Below, piece after piece: positions 27,422-36,983 of a stretch of 38,195 nucleotides of DNA (position 1 is its first letter; every line of letters begins with the position of its first letter). A program made the translations under genes and the position numbers. The DNA lies in contig JAGTQE010000014.1 in assembly GCA_018396635.1 (NCBI GenBank), forward strand, positions 1 to 38,195, written 5' to 3'. The notes beneath the pieces were generated by a model. The model was not told the DNA's origin. It was given only the letters and a program-made list of their open reading frames with translations, and ran no database searches. The stretch comes from Candidatus Bathyarchaeota archaeon (GTDB taxonomy: Archaea; Thermoproteota; Bathyarchaeia; Bathyarchaeales; DTEX01).

Positions 27422-27434
27422 TACTATATAAACC
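27422..27434 (-). promoter_or_regulatory. TATA box of the liv importer operon
   Basis: Minus-strand GGTTTATATAGTA lies about 63 nt upstream of the binding-protein start. It implies a transcription start near 27405 and a leader of some 40 nt. It is one of the clearest boxes in the window and suggests strong expression. Confidence 0.55.
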
Positions 27435-27548
27435 TTTTCAACTATAAACAAAATTGTATCATATGGATCATCTTAGTACATTTATGGGAATCTGAGTCAA
27501 TAAATGTGCAATCAATCGATTGAGCTTAAAGGGCTCTCGGAAGCGCAA

Positions 27549-27558
27549 GGTATAAGAA
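27549..27558 (+). promoter_or_regulatory. TATA-like box for rps26e
   Basis: GGTATAAGAA lies about 60 nt before the S26e ATG at 27616, giving a predicted leader of about 35 nt. It faces away from the liv operon promoter, so the two share one divergent intergenic region. Confidence 0.4.
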
Positions 27559-27615
27559 GGTATTCTGCATCTTATCACCTTAAGCACAATATAATAATTG
27601 AAGGGATGCTGTCTC

Positions 27616-27906
27616 ATGCCATATAAACGTAAGAATAGGGGTCGTTCAAAGGGCCAGAAGGGTAGAGGCGACGTTGTTCACTGCAGTGGATGCGGTGAGC
27701 TTGTTCCGCGAGATAAAGCTAAAAAGGTTACGCGCCGCATTTCGCTTGTCGACCCTGTCTTAGCTAAGGAGCTTAGGCAGAAGGGTGCATACATATCTAG
27801 CCGGACTGAGACGCTATACTACTGTATTTCGTGCGCTGTCTACAGGGGCCTAGTAAAGGTGAGGGCTAGAGAAGAGCGGAAAATAAAGATGCCCCTTAAA
27901 CCATAG
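27616..27906 (+). CDS. rps26e: 30S ribosomal protein S26e
   Basis: A 96-residue basic protein. It begins MPYKRKNRGRSKGQKGRGD and has two CxxC pairs (CSGCGEL near residue 24, CISCAVYRG near 72) forming a zinc site. The LVPRDKAKKVTRR block and ELRQKGAYIS complete the eukaryote-like S26 signature. The protein is on the small-subunit platform near the mRNA exit. In archaea it marks the TACK/Asgard lineages, so it carries taxonomic weight here. The start is ATG 27616; a TTG 18 nt upstream adds only non-conserved residues. Confidence 0.96.
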   Translation: MPYKRKNRGRSKGQKGRGDVVHCSGCGELVPRDKAKKVTRRISLVDPVLAKELRQKGAYISSRTETLYYCISCAVYRGLVKVRAREERKIKMPLKP

Positions 27907-27922
27907 CCGATAGCTTTAATAT

Positions 27923-28549
27923 CTATTGTTTTTGGGAGACCCTTCTGCGGAAGTAGAGGGCCCTCTGAATGACCGTGAGGTTTGATGTTATCGCCAGGAA
28001 GATTACGCTGATATTTAAAGCAGATTTTTCAGCCAGAAGGGCGCTTATTATGCTTGCAGCGATTACCACGATTAGCCTCTCGGCTCTCTCCATAATGCCC
28101 ACAGTCTCCATCGGCACATCGGCAGCCTCAGACCTAGCCCTAGCATAGCTGGTTAGCAATGAGCCTATTAGGGCTAGTAGCCCCCAGAAGGGGTCGCATA
28201 GGCCGCTTAAGATTAGCCCGCATAAAACCGCTGAATCCACGTATCTGTCGAGGAGGGAGTCTAAGAAGCCTCCGAGCACTGTTGTCTCGCCATAGAGCCT
28301 GGCCAGAGCCCCATCTAAGGCGTCGCATAATCCTGAGAGTGCTAATAGGGCTACAGCTGAAATTATGTAAACTCTATACATGTTTGCGTTAGCTAGGTTT
28401 TCTCCTGCAGCCCAGTATAGGGCTCCTGAAATTAGGCCTAGGGATACGCCTATAGCGCTCACAGTATTTGGCTTAAGGCCGGCCCTGTGCATAAGTTTCG
28501 CTTCGGTTGAAATTAGATCCTGAACCCTGCGTTTAAGTTTTGTTAACAT
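27923..28549 (-). CDS. CDP-alcohol phosphatidyltransferase, probable archaetidylinositol-phosphate synthase
   Basis: A 208-residue membrane enzyme with about six helices. The complete catalytic motif D-x2-DG-x2-AR-x8-G-x3-D-x3-D is present at D76, D79, G80, A83, R84, G93, D97 and D101. The second block SYARARSEA and GIMERAERLIV near residue 150 is the pattern of archaeal AIP synthases. These join CDP-archaeol with inositol phosphate to make the precursor of archaetidylinositol. Headgroup choice is inferred. The DUF89 gene ends 9 nt upstream, so it is the last gene of a tpiA-DUF89-AIPS operon. Confidence 0.9.
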   Translation of the reverse strand: MLTKLKRRVQDLISTEAKLMHRAGLKPNTVSAIGVSLGLISGALYWAAGENLANANMYRVYIISAVALLALSGLCDALDGALARLYGETTVLGGFLDSLLDRYVDSAVLCGLILSGLCDPFWGLLALIGSLLTSYARARSEAADVPMETVGIMERAERLIVVIAASIISALLAEKSALNISVIFLAITSNLTVIQRALYFRRRVSQKQ

Positions 28550-28558
28550 CTCTCTTAT

Positions 28559-29452
28559 CTATCGTGGATATAGTATTTTTGCTATGTTTTTATTTCTTTC
28601 AACGCCAAAATAGCTGGCGACGTTCGAGCACTTTGTTCTAAGTAGTAGGAGGTGTGGGACTTTAATCTTTATCTCGGTTATGGTTTCAGCGTTTCCCATG
28701 CCCTTAGCTATGACTAGGTCTGCAGCCTCATATATTTCCAGAAACTCTCGACTGCACTCTGATGGAATTAGCCCCATCATATCGCTTCCGGTCGTGATCA
28801 CTTTATCGGCTACCTTATCTAAGCCAACTTGTAGAGCATCTTCTATTGTCGCATCGTTTGAGACGGCTTCACCCTTAACGGCGACGATAACTCTATTCCC
28901 TAAGTTCTTCAATTCCCTTATTAGCAGAGTGTCGAAGGCTATCTCGCCAGCATTATCTGTCAAATAAACGGTTAGCCTAGACCTCTTTGCTTCCTCGAAG
29001 GCTCTGGGTATATCGTCTATTGCTAGATCATGCTCAGCCTCGGAAACGAGCTTATGCAGGTCGTTGAAGTTGAATGTGTGCCCGGGAATATTGAACTCCA
29101 TGATGTTTCCTGTGATGGCGCATAGGCAAGCCCTCCTAAATCTTCCCTCGCAGTCCACTTCGCTGGAAATCATTCTCTCGGCTATGGGCAAGAGCCTCAT
29201 GGCCTCCATATTGCAGATTCTTCTCCTTTCAGCTAACGGGTCTGGGTTGCCGGTTACGTGCTTAATTATCCTCTCACGCATAGTGCCGAGAACGGCTGGT
29301 ATGGCGTCTCTATGAAAGTTCTCAGAGAGCATCTTGAGGAGGCTGGCTAACGCCTTAAACCTCAATTCTGGGTCTTCTGTGGCCTCAAGTACCTCAGAGT
29401 AGCCCCTCTGGAATAGGCAGAGGGCGCATTCAACCCCAACCCTCAACGGCAC
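28559..29452 (-). CDS. DUF89 damage-control phosphatase family protein
   Basis: A 297-residue DUF89/ARMT1-like protein. The N-terminal VECALCLFQRG holds the CxxC typical of the stand-alone archaeal subgroup. The metal and phosphate site is formed by LTDNAGEIAFD (Asp-Asn) near residue 165, VKGEAVSNDAT, TTGSDMMGLI and VIAKGMGNAET near 250. Family members are metal-dependent phosphatases that remove unwanted or damaged phosphometabolites. Its neighbours, triosephosphate isomerase and a lipid headgroup synthase, hint at a sugar or inositol phosphate, but this is only context. The start is GTG 29452. Confidence 0.9.
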   Translation of the reverse strand: MPLRVGVECALCLFQRGYSEVLEATEDPELRFKALASLLKMLSENFHRDAIPAVLGTMRERIIKHVTGNPDPLAERRRICNMEAMRLLPIAERMISSEVDCEGRFRRACLCAITGNIMEFNIPGHTFNFNDLHKLVSEAEHDLAIDDIPRAFEEAKRSRLTVYLTDNAGEIAFDTLLIRELKNLGNRVIVAVKGEAVSNDATIEDALQVGLDKVADKVITTGSDMMGLIPSECSREFLEIYEAADLVIAKGMGNAETITEIKIKVPHLLLLRTKCSNVASYFGVERNKNIAKILYPR

Positions 29453-29486
29453 TCGCCCCAGCGCCAGCTCAGCCCATAGGAAGGAT

Positions 29487-30224
<738 letters not shown>

Positions 30225-30293
30225 CTAAAAGGATAAAAATAATTATTTAAAAGGATTTGGGCTAAGAGGTGATTCTATCAAAAGTCTTTAACG

Positions 30294-30659
30294 CTAGCCG
30301 TAGAATGCGGGCTTATCGCGTTGAATCTCGCACATCTGTTGCTCAGCTGTTTTCTTTGCGTCCTCTAGGAGGCTGTCGAATGTTTCGTCGAGTTCAGATA
30401 TGTAGGCCTCTAGGGCCTCAATGTAGAGTAGTAGGGCCCTTATAAGGTCGCTTACGCTATTACTGTAGTCTAGAACAGTGCTTATGAAATCTATCTCCTT
30501 CTTGCTTTTATCCTCCTCCTCAATCTCCCTCCTCACTTCCTCAAGCATCTTAAAGAAGCACTTCTCCTCAACCCTGAAGAGGTCGGATTTAAGGTTCACG
30601 TAGGTCTTTAAGCTCTCTAAAGTCTTCCTTATAGATTTTCTACCTATGGGCTCGGCCAA
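30294..30659 (-). CDS. Unrecognised coiled-coil protein
   Basis: A 121-residue helical, charged protein. I recognise no family. A basic start (MAEPIGRKSIRKTLESLKTY) leads into a predicted coiled coil (FRVEEKCFFKMLEEVRREI, then EEEDKSKK), a hydrophobic helix (VSDLIRALLLYIEALEAYI) and an acidic helix. The tail ends FYG. There is no signal or membrane anchor. TTG 30659 is preceded five nt away by GGAAGGTG, whereas the frame's first ATG at 30743 has no ribosome site and lies upstream of a TATA-like stretch near 30710. It stands alone between tpiA and the P1 peptidase gene. Confidence 0.7.
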   Translation of the reverse strand: MAEPIGRKSIRKTLESLKTYVNLKSDLFRVEEKCFFKMLEEVRREIEEEDKSKKEIDFISTVLDYSNSVSDLIRALLLYIEALEAYISELDETFDSLLEDAKKTAEQQMCEIQRDKPAFYG

Positions 30660-30858
30660 ATTAACACCTTCCGCGGCGGGGTTCAAAGAAAACTTCTGAA
30701 AATTAGCAAAATAATATTTGTTAATAGCCCAATGTATCTCCAAAAGTTCTACGTGTAATGCGGTTTTCCGGGAAACTTCCCATCACTAATATTTTTTCAT
30801 AGAGAATTAGGTTCTTCTCCCACATATTTTTTAAAAGGAATGAATCTAAAGGAAGGGA

Positions 30859-30884
30859 GGCGGAATGTTTTCGTCTGAGCCGCC
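30859..30884 (-). terminator. Hairpin after the P1 peptidase gene, possible terminator
   Basis: Just beyond the minus-strand stop at 30893, GGCGG and CCGCC form a 5-bp stem with a 16-nt loop, followed within about 30 nt by an A/T-rich run containing TTTTAAAAAATA. This could end the polymerase-peptidase transcript. The stem is short and the assignment weak. Confidence 0.3.
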
Positions 30885-30892
30885 ATATCCTC

Positions 30893-31993
30893 CTATTTAC
30901 CTAATTTTCTTCCATACTTTTCAAATATTTCTTCAACTTCCTCTAGTGGAAGTTCATAGCAAATGTTTCCATTTATGCCTATCATGGTTTCAGCCTTGAA
31001 GAGGGCGTTTATTATCGCTTCCTCAGTCGCCTCAACAGTAGCCTTATATATTGGGTTGAGAAACTCCTCTGAGCTTAAGTCGACCCTTTCTGGAAGGGAT
31101 TTTATAAACTCTTCTTTACTAATTCTTCCAGTGCTGAAGGCTACAGTTATATCTCCACTGGTGGCTCCTCCAAAGGAACCTGTTCTTGCAACCCCCAAGA
31201 TTGCCCTCTTAGCCACTTTCCATAGCTGCCTTGAATCTAGGGCTAGGTCTGTGGCCACCACAACTATTATTGAGCCCTCAAGCCCACCTAGCCTAGGCTT
31301 AGGAACCTTCAGCTCCCTCCCAACTGGAACACCGTTAATAATTAGGTCCTCCCTCCTCCCACAGTTTAGCTGGACGAGAACGCCAACCGTTACTGGTCCG
31401 CAGACCCTTGATGAGGTCCCTATGCCACCCTTCAGGCCGTAGCCTATCATGGGTGTGCCCCCTCCAACATTCCCCTCCTCAACAGGCCCCCTGCCCTCTG
31501 GGCTCCTCGCCCGATCTATTGCCTCAAATACGTGCTTCTTTCTTACATGGCGCCCGAAGGAGTCGTTGAGGAAGCTTCCGTTGGTCTCGCATACTATTGG
31601 ATTTAACGTTCTAGGGGTTATGTGGTAGCGCTCCTTAAAGTAATCTAATACTGCGTCAGCTACGAGCCATGTATTCAGCGTATCCGTCAGCATTATTGGC
31701 GTTTCTATAACGCCCATATGCATCACTTGCAGTAGTCCTGTTGCCTTTCCGAAGGCATTAAAGACATCTACCGCAGCCGTCACCTTCTCGTAGTATAGAT
31801 TTCCTTGGTGCGGGACTATCGCCGTCACGCCAACCCTGACAGGCCCCTCACCAACTTTAAGCGCCCCATCACCACGAATTATTGTTGAGTGACCTACGCC
31901 TACGCCATCAACGTCGGTTATGGCGTTAAACCTTCCAGGCTTCATTGTTCCGATCTCTATGCCAAACTCCCTAGCTCTTAATCGCCTAGTCAT
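30893..31993 (-). CDS. P1-family (DmpA/S58) aminopeptidase
   Basis: A 366-residue N-terminal-nucleophile type hydrolase. It opens with GRFNAITDVDGVGVGHST, and has GVTAIVPH, VCETNGSFLND, GNVGGGTPMIGYGLKGGIGTSSR (in parts) and RTGSFGGATSGDITVAFST. The precursor is cleaved before the nucleophilic Ser of the SGD turn; the residue before it here is Thr, where DmpA has Gly and some beta-peptidases Asn. Family members release N-terminal residues, including D- and beta-amino acids, from peptides and amides. No signal peptide is seen. It starts at ATG 31993, 15 nt after polB ends, so the two are probably cotranscribed. Confidence 0.9.
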   Translation of the reverse strand: MTRRLRAREFGIEIGTMKPGRFNAITDVDGVGVGHSTIIRGDGALKVGEGPVRVGVTAIVPHQGNLYYEKVTAAVDVFNAFGKATGLLQVMHMGVIETPIMLTDTLNTWLVADAVLDYFKERYHITPRTLNPIVCETNGSFLNDSFGRHVRKKHVFEAIDRARSPEGRGPVEEGNVGGGTPMIGYGLKGGIGTSSRVCGPVTVGVLVQLNCGRREDLIINGVPVGRELKVPKPRLGGLEGSIIVVVATDLALDSRQLWKVAKRAILGVARTGSFGGATSGDITVAFSTGRISKEEFIKSLPERVDLSSEEFLNPIYKATVEATEEAIINALFKAETMIGINGNICYELPLEEVEEIFEKYGRKLGK

Positions 31994-32008
31994 GGAGACC
32001 GCACCAGT

Positions 32009-34696
32009 TCACATGAATTGCTCCAGCCTTGTCAACCCTATTATCTCGTCGAACTCTAGGTTTAAGGCATCTAGGATTTGGTCGAATGTCGACCTCAAAT
32101 AGCTCACGTATTTATCAACATCTATCTCCTTTGGCGTTGCCAGCTGGACTGGCTTAACGAAAGGCTCCTTAACAACCTTTACGAATCTTATGGTGTCTCC
32201 AGCCTTTATCTCGATGCCTTTAGCCCTTAATAGGAAGGCTGCCTTCACATGTTGTGGTGTCGTCTTATCGTATGCTTCAGGCATCTTTCCCAAAACTACT
32301 TCGAAGGCTAGGTCATTTATGTCGCCCCACTCCCTATTCTTAAGCTTCATGTAGCACTCACGTATCGTCCTCTCAATCTCTCTTTTAGCGGCTTCAAACT
32401 CCGCCGGGGTTTTAACGTGGCTCAATATATCTTCAATCTTATCGAAGTATCTCTTTATGAATAGTGGTATGTGCCTCTTCTTTCCAGTAAGCCCCTTAAC
32501 ATCCACGCTGCCATCCTCTAGAACACCAAGGTAGTTCTTCTTCCTAGAGCTTAAGACAGCATACCTATAGTATTTGTCGACCTCCAGCTCCATGCCAAGA
32601 GCCCTCTCAGCCCACTCGGATAACATCTTAATCTGCTCCGGCGTGGGGTTCTTCAGGAAGAGGCTGTCGGTATCGCCATAAATAACTTCAATGCCCAGTT
32701 TGCGGGCCTTATCTATTGTCTGGGTTATTATGCTCCTACCTATCGCCGCAGTAGCCTCAGCGGCTGGTGGACAGTACAGGTCGAATATCTCAGCCCCGAA
32801 TACCCCATAGGAGGCGTTTAAAATAACCTTTAGCGCGCTCTGTATCACGTTATACCAGTTTCGCTGCTCGGATGAGAGGGTCTTATCCTTTGCTTTAGGC
32901 TTATACCACTTAACCCTTAAATCTCTAAGTGACCCTATGAGTGCGCTCTCAAGCGCCCTATGCTTCTTACATATCCAATGTGTTGTCTCAGGTACAATAT
33001 TGTCTCTGCACTCCTCATGGGGGCATCTAACGGTCTGGTATCCTAGGTTGTAAACCTTAATTATTGAGGGGTATAGGCTCTGGAAATCCATTACGGCGAC
33101 ATTAAAATGTACGCCTGGGATTGGCTTAACCACTATGGCGCCCATATACTTCTTGCCCTTAATTCTAGCCCTAGTGACGGTCATCCCCTTAACGCTTATT
33201 ATGTCCTCGCTGTTCGGGATCAAAATGTTCCTTCTTCTATGCTCATAATATATGAAGTTACGGATCCACTTGGAGACGCCCTGCCTACTCACATCCTCCA
33301 TAGGCATTCGGCTTATCCTAGTTAAGGCCATTAGGAGCTTCATTACGAGGTCATCATTATAGGATGTTAGCTCCAGAGTTAGCTCGGCATCGTTTAGACA
33401 GTATCTTGCGAGCTCCCCATATGAGAGCTCGGAAGGCGACTTCGTCAGCTCAATCTTAGATTTTCCAAGTATTGCTCGCGCAATTTCGTCTAAGGTTGCA
33501 TTACGATACTTCTGCCCAAAGGCATATACCTGAATGGATCTGTTGAGGAAGAACCTATATAAGTCTATGTGGATGCCATACCTCAGGGAGCAGGTGTTCT
33601 GATCCCTATATATTGGGACATCGCTCCTCGCAAATCCCAGATTTTTAGCCCTATGGTAAAGGTAATTGAGGTCGAAGTCGTCGCCGTTAAAAGTTATGAC
33701 GAATGGATAGTTGTCCAGAGCGCTAAATATTACCTGTATAAGATCTCTCTCCGAGGCGTAGAATTCTACTGAAACATCGCTTGGAAGGTTCATGTCGCCC
33801 TCCTCAACGCCGGGGCGCCTTAGGAGGAGAACCCTCTTTTTACCCTCAGAATCAACCAGCGAAGCGCATATTACTGGCTGGGAGGCCTCCTCTGGATCTG
33901 GGACTCGCGTTGCGATGGGTGAGTAAACCTCTATATCTAGGGCTACGCGGCGCATCTTTGGTGCAGGGTATTCAAGGAGTCTCGCCCAGTCCTCCATGTA
34001 TGGTAGGAAATCTTTTTCTCCCTCCTTAGCCAGCCCCTCAACTATCTTCCTAATGTTCTTTTCAGTCTCCTCGTGCCTGTATGGGCGGAGCTCTCCATCC
34101 TCAATCTTATAGAGCATGCCCGGCTGTAGCTCCCTATCGAAAATATAGCACTGATAATATTTTATTGCAGCTTCCCAAACCTTAGCCTCCCCAATCTTAC
34201 CGAAAGTTGACGCGTAATCATCGGGGATAATCTCTCTCATAGAGCCCTTCGGCTTCCCGCCTATCGCTAAGGGGTCCTTGGCAACAACTTTTGTTACAGT
34301 GATCATGCGGTCATGTAAGGCATCATACTTCTCAATGACCTCGAAATGATCGAGGCTTGGATGATTAGCAATCCTATCGAGCTTCTTAAGATCCTCGGCT
34401 GGAATGTTGGTTAGCAGGTAAGGTTTATGGCCAGTGTTATCATACCAGAAGTATATGCGCTGAGAGTTCGGCTCATAAAGCTTTAGGTAGACAACCCCCC
34501 TTGCTCCATCATAATCAGCTGAGACGAGATATGATGGCGGCAGGTTTCTTGGAGCGATCTCCTCCTCAATCTGCTTTAACGGCTCCTTGGAGACCTCTTC
34601 ATTCTCTATTCTATTTACTTCTGGCGCCTTATCAGTAACCTCATGCCTCTCAGTCTTAAACATGCGGTAAAATTCATCTAGGCTCTTTTGCTGCAT
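32009..34696 (-). CDS. polB: Family-B DNA polymerase with N-terminal PIP-like motif
   Basis: An archaeal replicative-type polymerase of about 895 residues. Exonuclease motifs are ALDIEVYSP near residue 255, FNGDDFDLNYLYHRA near 340 and YCLNDAELTLEL near 430. Polymerase motif A is DFQSLYPSI near 537, motif B is KVILNASYGVFG, and motif C is YGDTDSLF near 671. After motif A a Cys/His set (CPHEEC...WICKKH) could bind zinc. QKSLDEFY at residues 3-10 fits the PCNA-interacting pattern Qxx(L)xx(F)(Y). I use ATG 34696; TTG 34702 is two codons earlier. A TATA-like run lies at 34733-34745. The DedA-like gene diverges from it. Confidence 0.95.
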   Translation of the reverse strand: MQQKSLDEFYRMFKTERHEVTDKAPEVNRIENEEVSKEPLKQIEEEIAPRNLPPSYLVSADYDGARGVVYLKLYEPNSQRIYFWYDNTGHKPYLLTNIPAEDLKKLDRIANHPSLDHFEVIEKYDALHDRMITVTKVVAKDPLAIGGKPKGSMREIIPDDYASTFGKIGEAKVWEAAIKYYQCYIFDRELQPGMLYKIEDGELRPYRHEETEKNIRKIVEGLAKEGEKDFLPYMEDWARLLEYPAPKMRRVALDIEVYSPIATRVPDPEEASQPVICASLVDSEGKKRVLLLRRPGVEEGDMNLPSDVSVEFYASERDLIQVIFSALDNYPFVITFNGDDFDLNYLYHRAKNLGFARSDVPIYRDQNTCSLRYGIHIDLYRFFLNRSIQVYAFGQKYRNATLDEIARAILGKSKIELTKSPSELSYGELARYCLNDAELTLELTSYNDDLVMKLLMALTRISRMPMEDVSRQGVSKWIRNFIYYEHRRRNILIPNSEDIISVKGMTVTRARIKGKKYMGAIVVKPIPGVHFNVAVMDFQSLYPSIIKVYNLGYQTVRCPHEECRDNIVPETTHWICKKHRALESALIGSLRDLRVKWYKPKAKDKTLSSEQRNWYNVIQSALKVILNASYGVFGAEIFDLYCPPAAEATAAIGRSIITQTIDKARKLGIEVIYGDTDSLFLKNPTPEQIKMLSEWAERALGMELEVDKYYRYAVLSSRKKNYLGVLEDGSVDVKGLTGKKRHIPLFIKRYFDKIEDILSHVKTPAEFEAAKREIERTIRECYMKLKNREWGDINDLAFEVVLGKMPEAYDKTTPQHVKAAFLLRAKGIEIKAGDTIRFVKVVKEPFVKPVQLATPKEIDVDKYVSYLRSTFDQILDALNLEFDEIIGLTRLEQFM

Positions 34697-34821
34697 TTCC
34701 AATCTATCCAGAAATATATTGGTCTTTGAAAGATTTAAAATTTCTTAACAGGGCTCTTAAAAATGTTTTTAAGCGCCAGTCGCAATAATAATGTTGTATT
34801 ACGCTATAAGTTGATGTCGAT

Positions 34822-35463
34822 ATGCTAAATTGGGCTACCATTCTACAGGACTTATCGTGGCTCGAACAATTTGATGCCTGGCTAATGAGTATGGCATTAC
34901 AATATGGTTATATAGGTGCCTTCGTCGCATGCCTTATAGGAACGCTATCCATAATTATTCCAATCCCCTATACGCTCATCATATTTATGCTGGGCAAATG
35001 GCTTGATCCATTCCTACTAGCCCTATCCGCAGGCGCTGGGTCAGCGCTAGGCGAGATTTCAGGCTACATTATGGGTTTTCTAGGCAGGGCTTTTGTGGGC
35101 GACGAGAGGAAGAAGAAGATGGAATACGCTCTGAAAGTCTTTAAGCGATATGGCTCTGTCACGATATTTATTTTCGCGCTCACACCGCTCCCAGATGATT
35201 TACTCTTCATACCGCTCGGAATAATGCGCTATAGCTTTATTAAAGCCTTTATACCGTGCATTGCCGGAAAGATTCTCATGAGTCTTATATTGTCTTTTGG
35301 CGGGCGCCTCTCTATAGGCTTAATAGAAACGATATTTGGCTGCGGTGAGAGCGCTCTGCCATCAATGCTGGTAACAACAATCCTCCTAGCGCTAATAATC
35401 GTTGCGATGTTCAAAATAGATTGGGAGAAATTCTTGGCAAAGGAGAAGGATGAGGAAAAATAG
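34822..35463 (+). CDS. DedA/VTT-family membrane protein
   Basis: A 213-residue inner-membrane protein. It has an amphipathic start, membrane segments near 27-60 (with a proline-rich IIIPIPYTLIIFMLGKW re-entrant turn), GAGSALGEISGYIMGFLGR, and after a basic loop FALTPLPDDLLFIPLGIMRYS, which is the second re-entrant motif of the VTT domain. Two further helices and a charged tail (KEKDEEK) follow. Relatives are lipid scramblases or polyprenyl-phosphate flippases; the substrate here is unknown, though UppP in the same window would act on such lipids. The start is ATG 34822, divergent from polB, with a TATA-like TTTTTAAGC at about 34764-34772. Confidence 0.88.
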   Translation: MLNWATILQDLSWLEQFDAWLMSMALQYGYIGAFVACLIGTLSIIIPIPYTLIIFMLGKWLDPFLLALSAGAGSALGEISGYIMGFLGRAFVGDERKKKMEYALKVFKRYGSVTIFIFALTPLPDDLLFIPLGIMRYSFIKAFIPCIAGKILMSLILSFGGRLSIGLIETIFGCGESALPSMLVTTILLALIIVAMFKIDWEKFLAKEKDEEK

Positions 35464-35469
35464 TGGGAT

Positions 35470-36927
35470 TTAATCCCTCTGCCAGAAAAGGTATACTTTT
35501 GTCTGCGATAAAATGCTGCAGACTTCGATTAAACGTGCAAGTTTCTCGGCACTGGCAGACTTTACCTCCTCAACGTAAGCCCGCTTACTAAGAAAGTTTT
35601 TGTCAGGCTTAAGTATGCGTATAAATCTTGGGTGGGGGAAATCCATAAACTCCTCTTTTATCACCTTTATCGAACCCTCATCAAGCTCCCTCATCTTATT
35701 CAGCACATATTTTCTACATGCAAGCAGATGTGTATTAAAGCCCATTTCCTTAAGCCTACTAATGATTTTAACCAGCCTCTCATCGGGCTTGCTCTCAACT
35801 ATCTTTTTCATCCCAGCTTTCTCAGCGAACGGGTTATATTTAGCCATAACAGCAACCATCTCAACGTAGGGGGTTCCGACAAGAGGCAGGGTCTCCCTAA
35901 CGATCTTCTGCCCTAAACCTATGCTCCTGTACTTTGGATGCACAACCACCCTACTTATTGTGCTGAGATTCTCATTTAGGTCTCTCACACTTATCTTCGG
36001 CAGAACCAGTCTCCTCCCGAAGCATGTTGGCGGCGGATAACTGTAAACTATCACCCCGCAGAGCTCATCGCCACGCATCAACCTGAATATTTTCCTGACA
36101 TTAGCGATCCTGTGGCTTCTATAGTGGAAGTATGCGAGCTTCTTCCAGTCTTCATATGTACCCTCCTCTACGCGCATTTCCTTTACGAGGCTGCATTCTT
36201 TAGTAGGCTGGCTCGGATAATATTTAACTGTCACCTCCCTCCCAAACCTCTTATGAATGTGGATTGATGGGCTTAGATCCTCAAATAGATCTGTATGGGT
36301 TGTTGCGACTATAACCGCCCTCCCTAATTTCCGGGCAATCTTCTGGAGGTTAAAGGCAACTATCTTAGCTGTATCCCTGTCAAGCGTTGAACAGAATTCA
36401 TCAGCGATCCAGAACTGTGCGCCCGACTCAATCATCTTCGCAATTTTATATCGGTACTTCTGCCCATCGCTAAGATGCTCATAATTACGTAGAAAAAGGT
36501 AAGCGTCATTCAACCCGACAAGACTTAAGAGTTCAAGTGCCTCTTCAAGGCTACTGCCAACGGTCTCAACTATAGGCTTTCCAATAGCAGGTTTGATCTC
36601 ATCAATGTCTATGCAGGTCCACGATGTGCCGCTCCTAATATCCTTCTCAAGCTCCCTCAGCAAAACGCTCTTACCGGAGCCGCTCTCGCCAGTTATGTAA
36701 ACTATGTCCCCCGGACCTATTGCTACCCTAAAATTATCATATAGAACAAACCTGCGACCACTATCAATGCCTAAACCGAAAGCCTCAGCCACACCTAAAA
36801 TCCGCTCCGTCGTCTCCGGAGGAGCGGTCTCATAGCTAACGCTAATTATAAACTTCCCAGTCTTAGCATCAAACTTTCTGACATCGCCCTTAATCTTAAA
36901 GTACTCAACTCTCAAAGCAGCCACCAA
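35470..36927 (-). CDS. ABC-type ATPase fused to a GNAT acetyltransferase domain (COG2401-like)
   Basis: A 485-residue soluble fusion. The first half is an ABC ATPase: Walker A GESGSGKS at residues 80-87, signature LSDGQKYRYKIAKMI at 152-166, Walker B FWIADEFCSTLDRD near 172-185, and a switch His in VATTHTDLF. No membrane partner is encoded nearby. The second half has a GNAT core: a RVVVHPKYRSIGLGQKIVRE acetyl-CoA loop near residue 330 and MVAVMAKYNPFAEKAGM. This architecture matches COG2401. The function is not established. The start is uncertain: TTG 36927, GTG 36924 or TTG 36915, the last being best spaced from GGTGG. It follows the provirus-like genes on the same strand. Confidence 0.85.
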   Translation of the reverse strand: MVAALRVEYFKIKGDVRKFDAKTGKFIISVSYETAPPETTERILGVAEAFGLGIDSGRRFVLYDNFRVAIGPGDIVYITGESGSGKSVLLRELEKDIRSGTSWTCIDIDEIKPAIGKPIVETVGSSLEEALELLSLVGLNDAYLFLRNYEHLSDGQKYRYKIAKMIESGAQFWIADEFCSTLDRDTAKIVAFNLQKIARKLGRAVIVATTHTDLFEDLSPSIHIHKRFGREVTVKYYPSQPTKECSLVKEMRVEEGTYEDWKKLAYFHYRSHRIANVRKIFRLMRGDELCGVIVYSYPPPTCFGRRLVLPKISVRDLNENLSTISRVVVHPKYRSIGLGQKIVRETLPLVGTPYVEMVAVMAKYNPFAEKAGMKKIVESKPDERLVKIISRLKEMGFNTHLLACRKYVLNKMRELDEGSIKVIKEEFMDFPHPRFIRILKPDKNFLSKRAYVEEVKSASAEKLARLIEVCSILSQTKVYLFWQRD

Positions 36928-36983
36928 TTAAATGACGATAAGAGTAGGGGAGAGGGTATGATCAGAATAATCTCCGGAAATTA

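Noticed and set aside
35600-35916. Two overlapping plus-strand frames inside the ABC-GNAT gene
   Set aside because: They are antisense to the conserved GNAT domain, carry no recognisable motif, and have Ser/Leu-rich composition typical of shadow frames.
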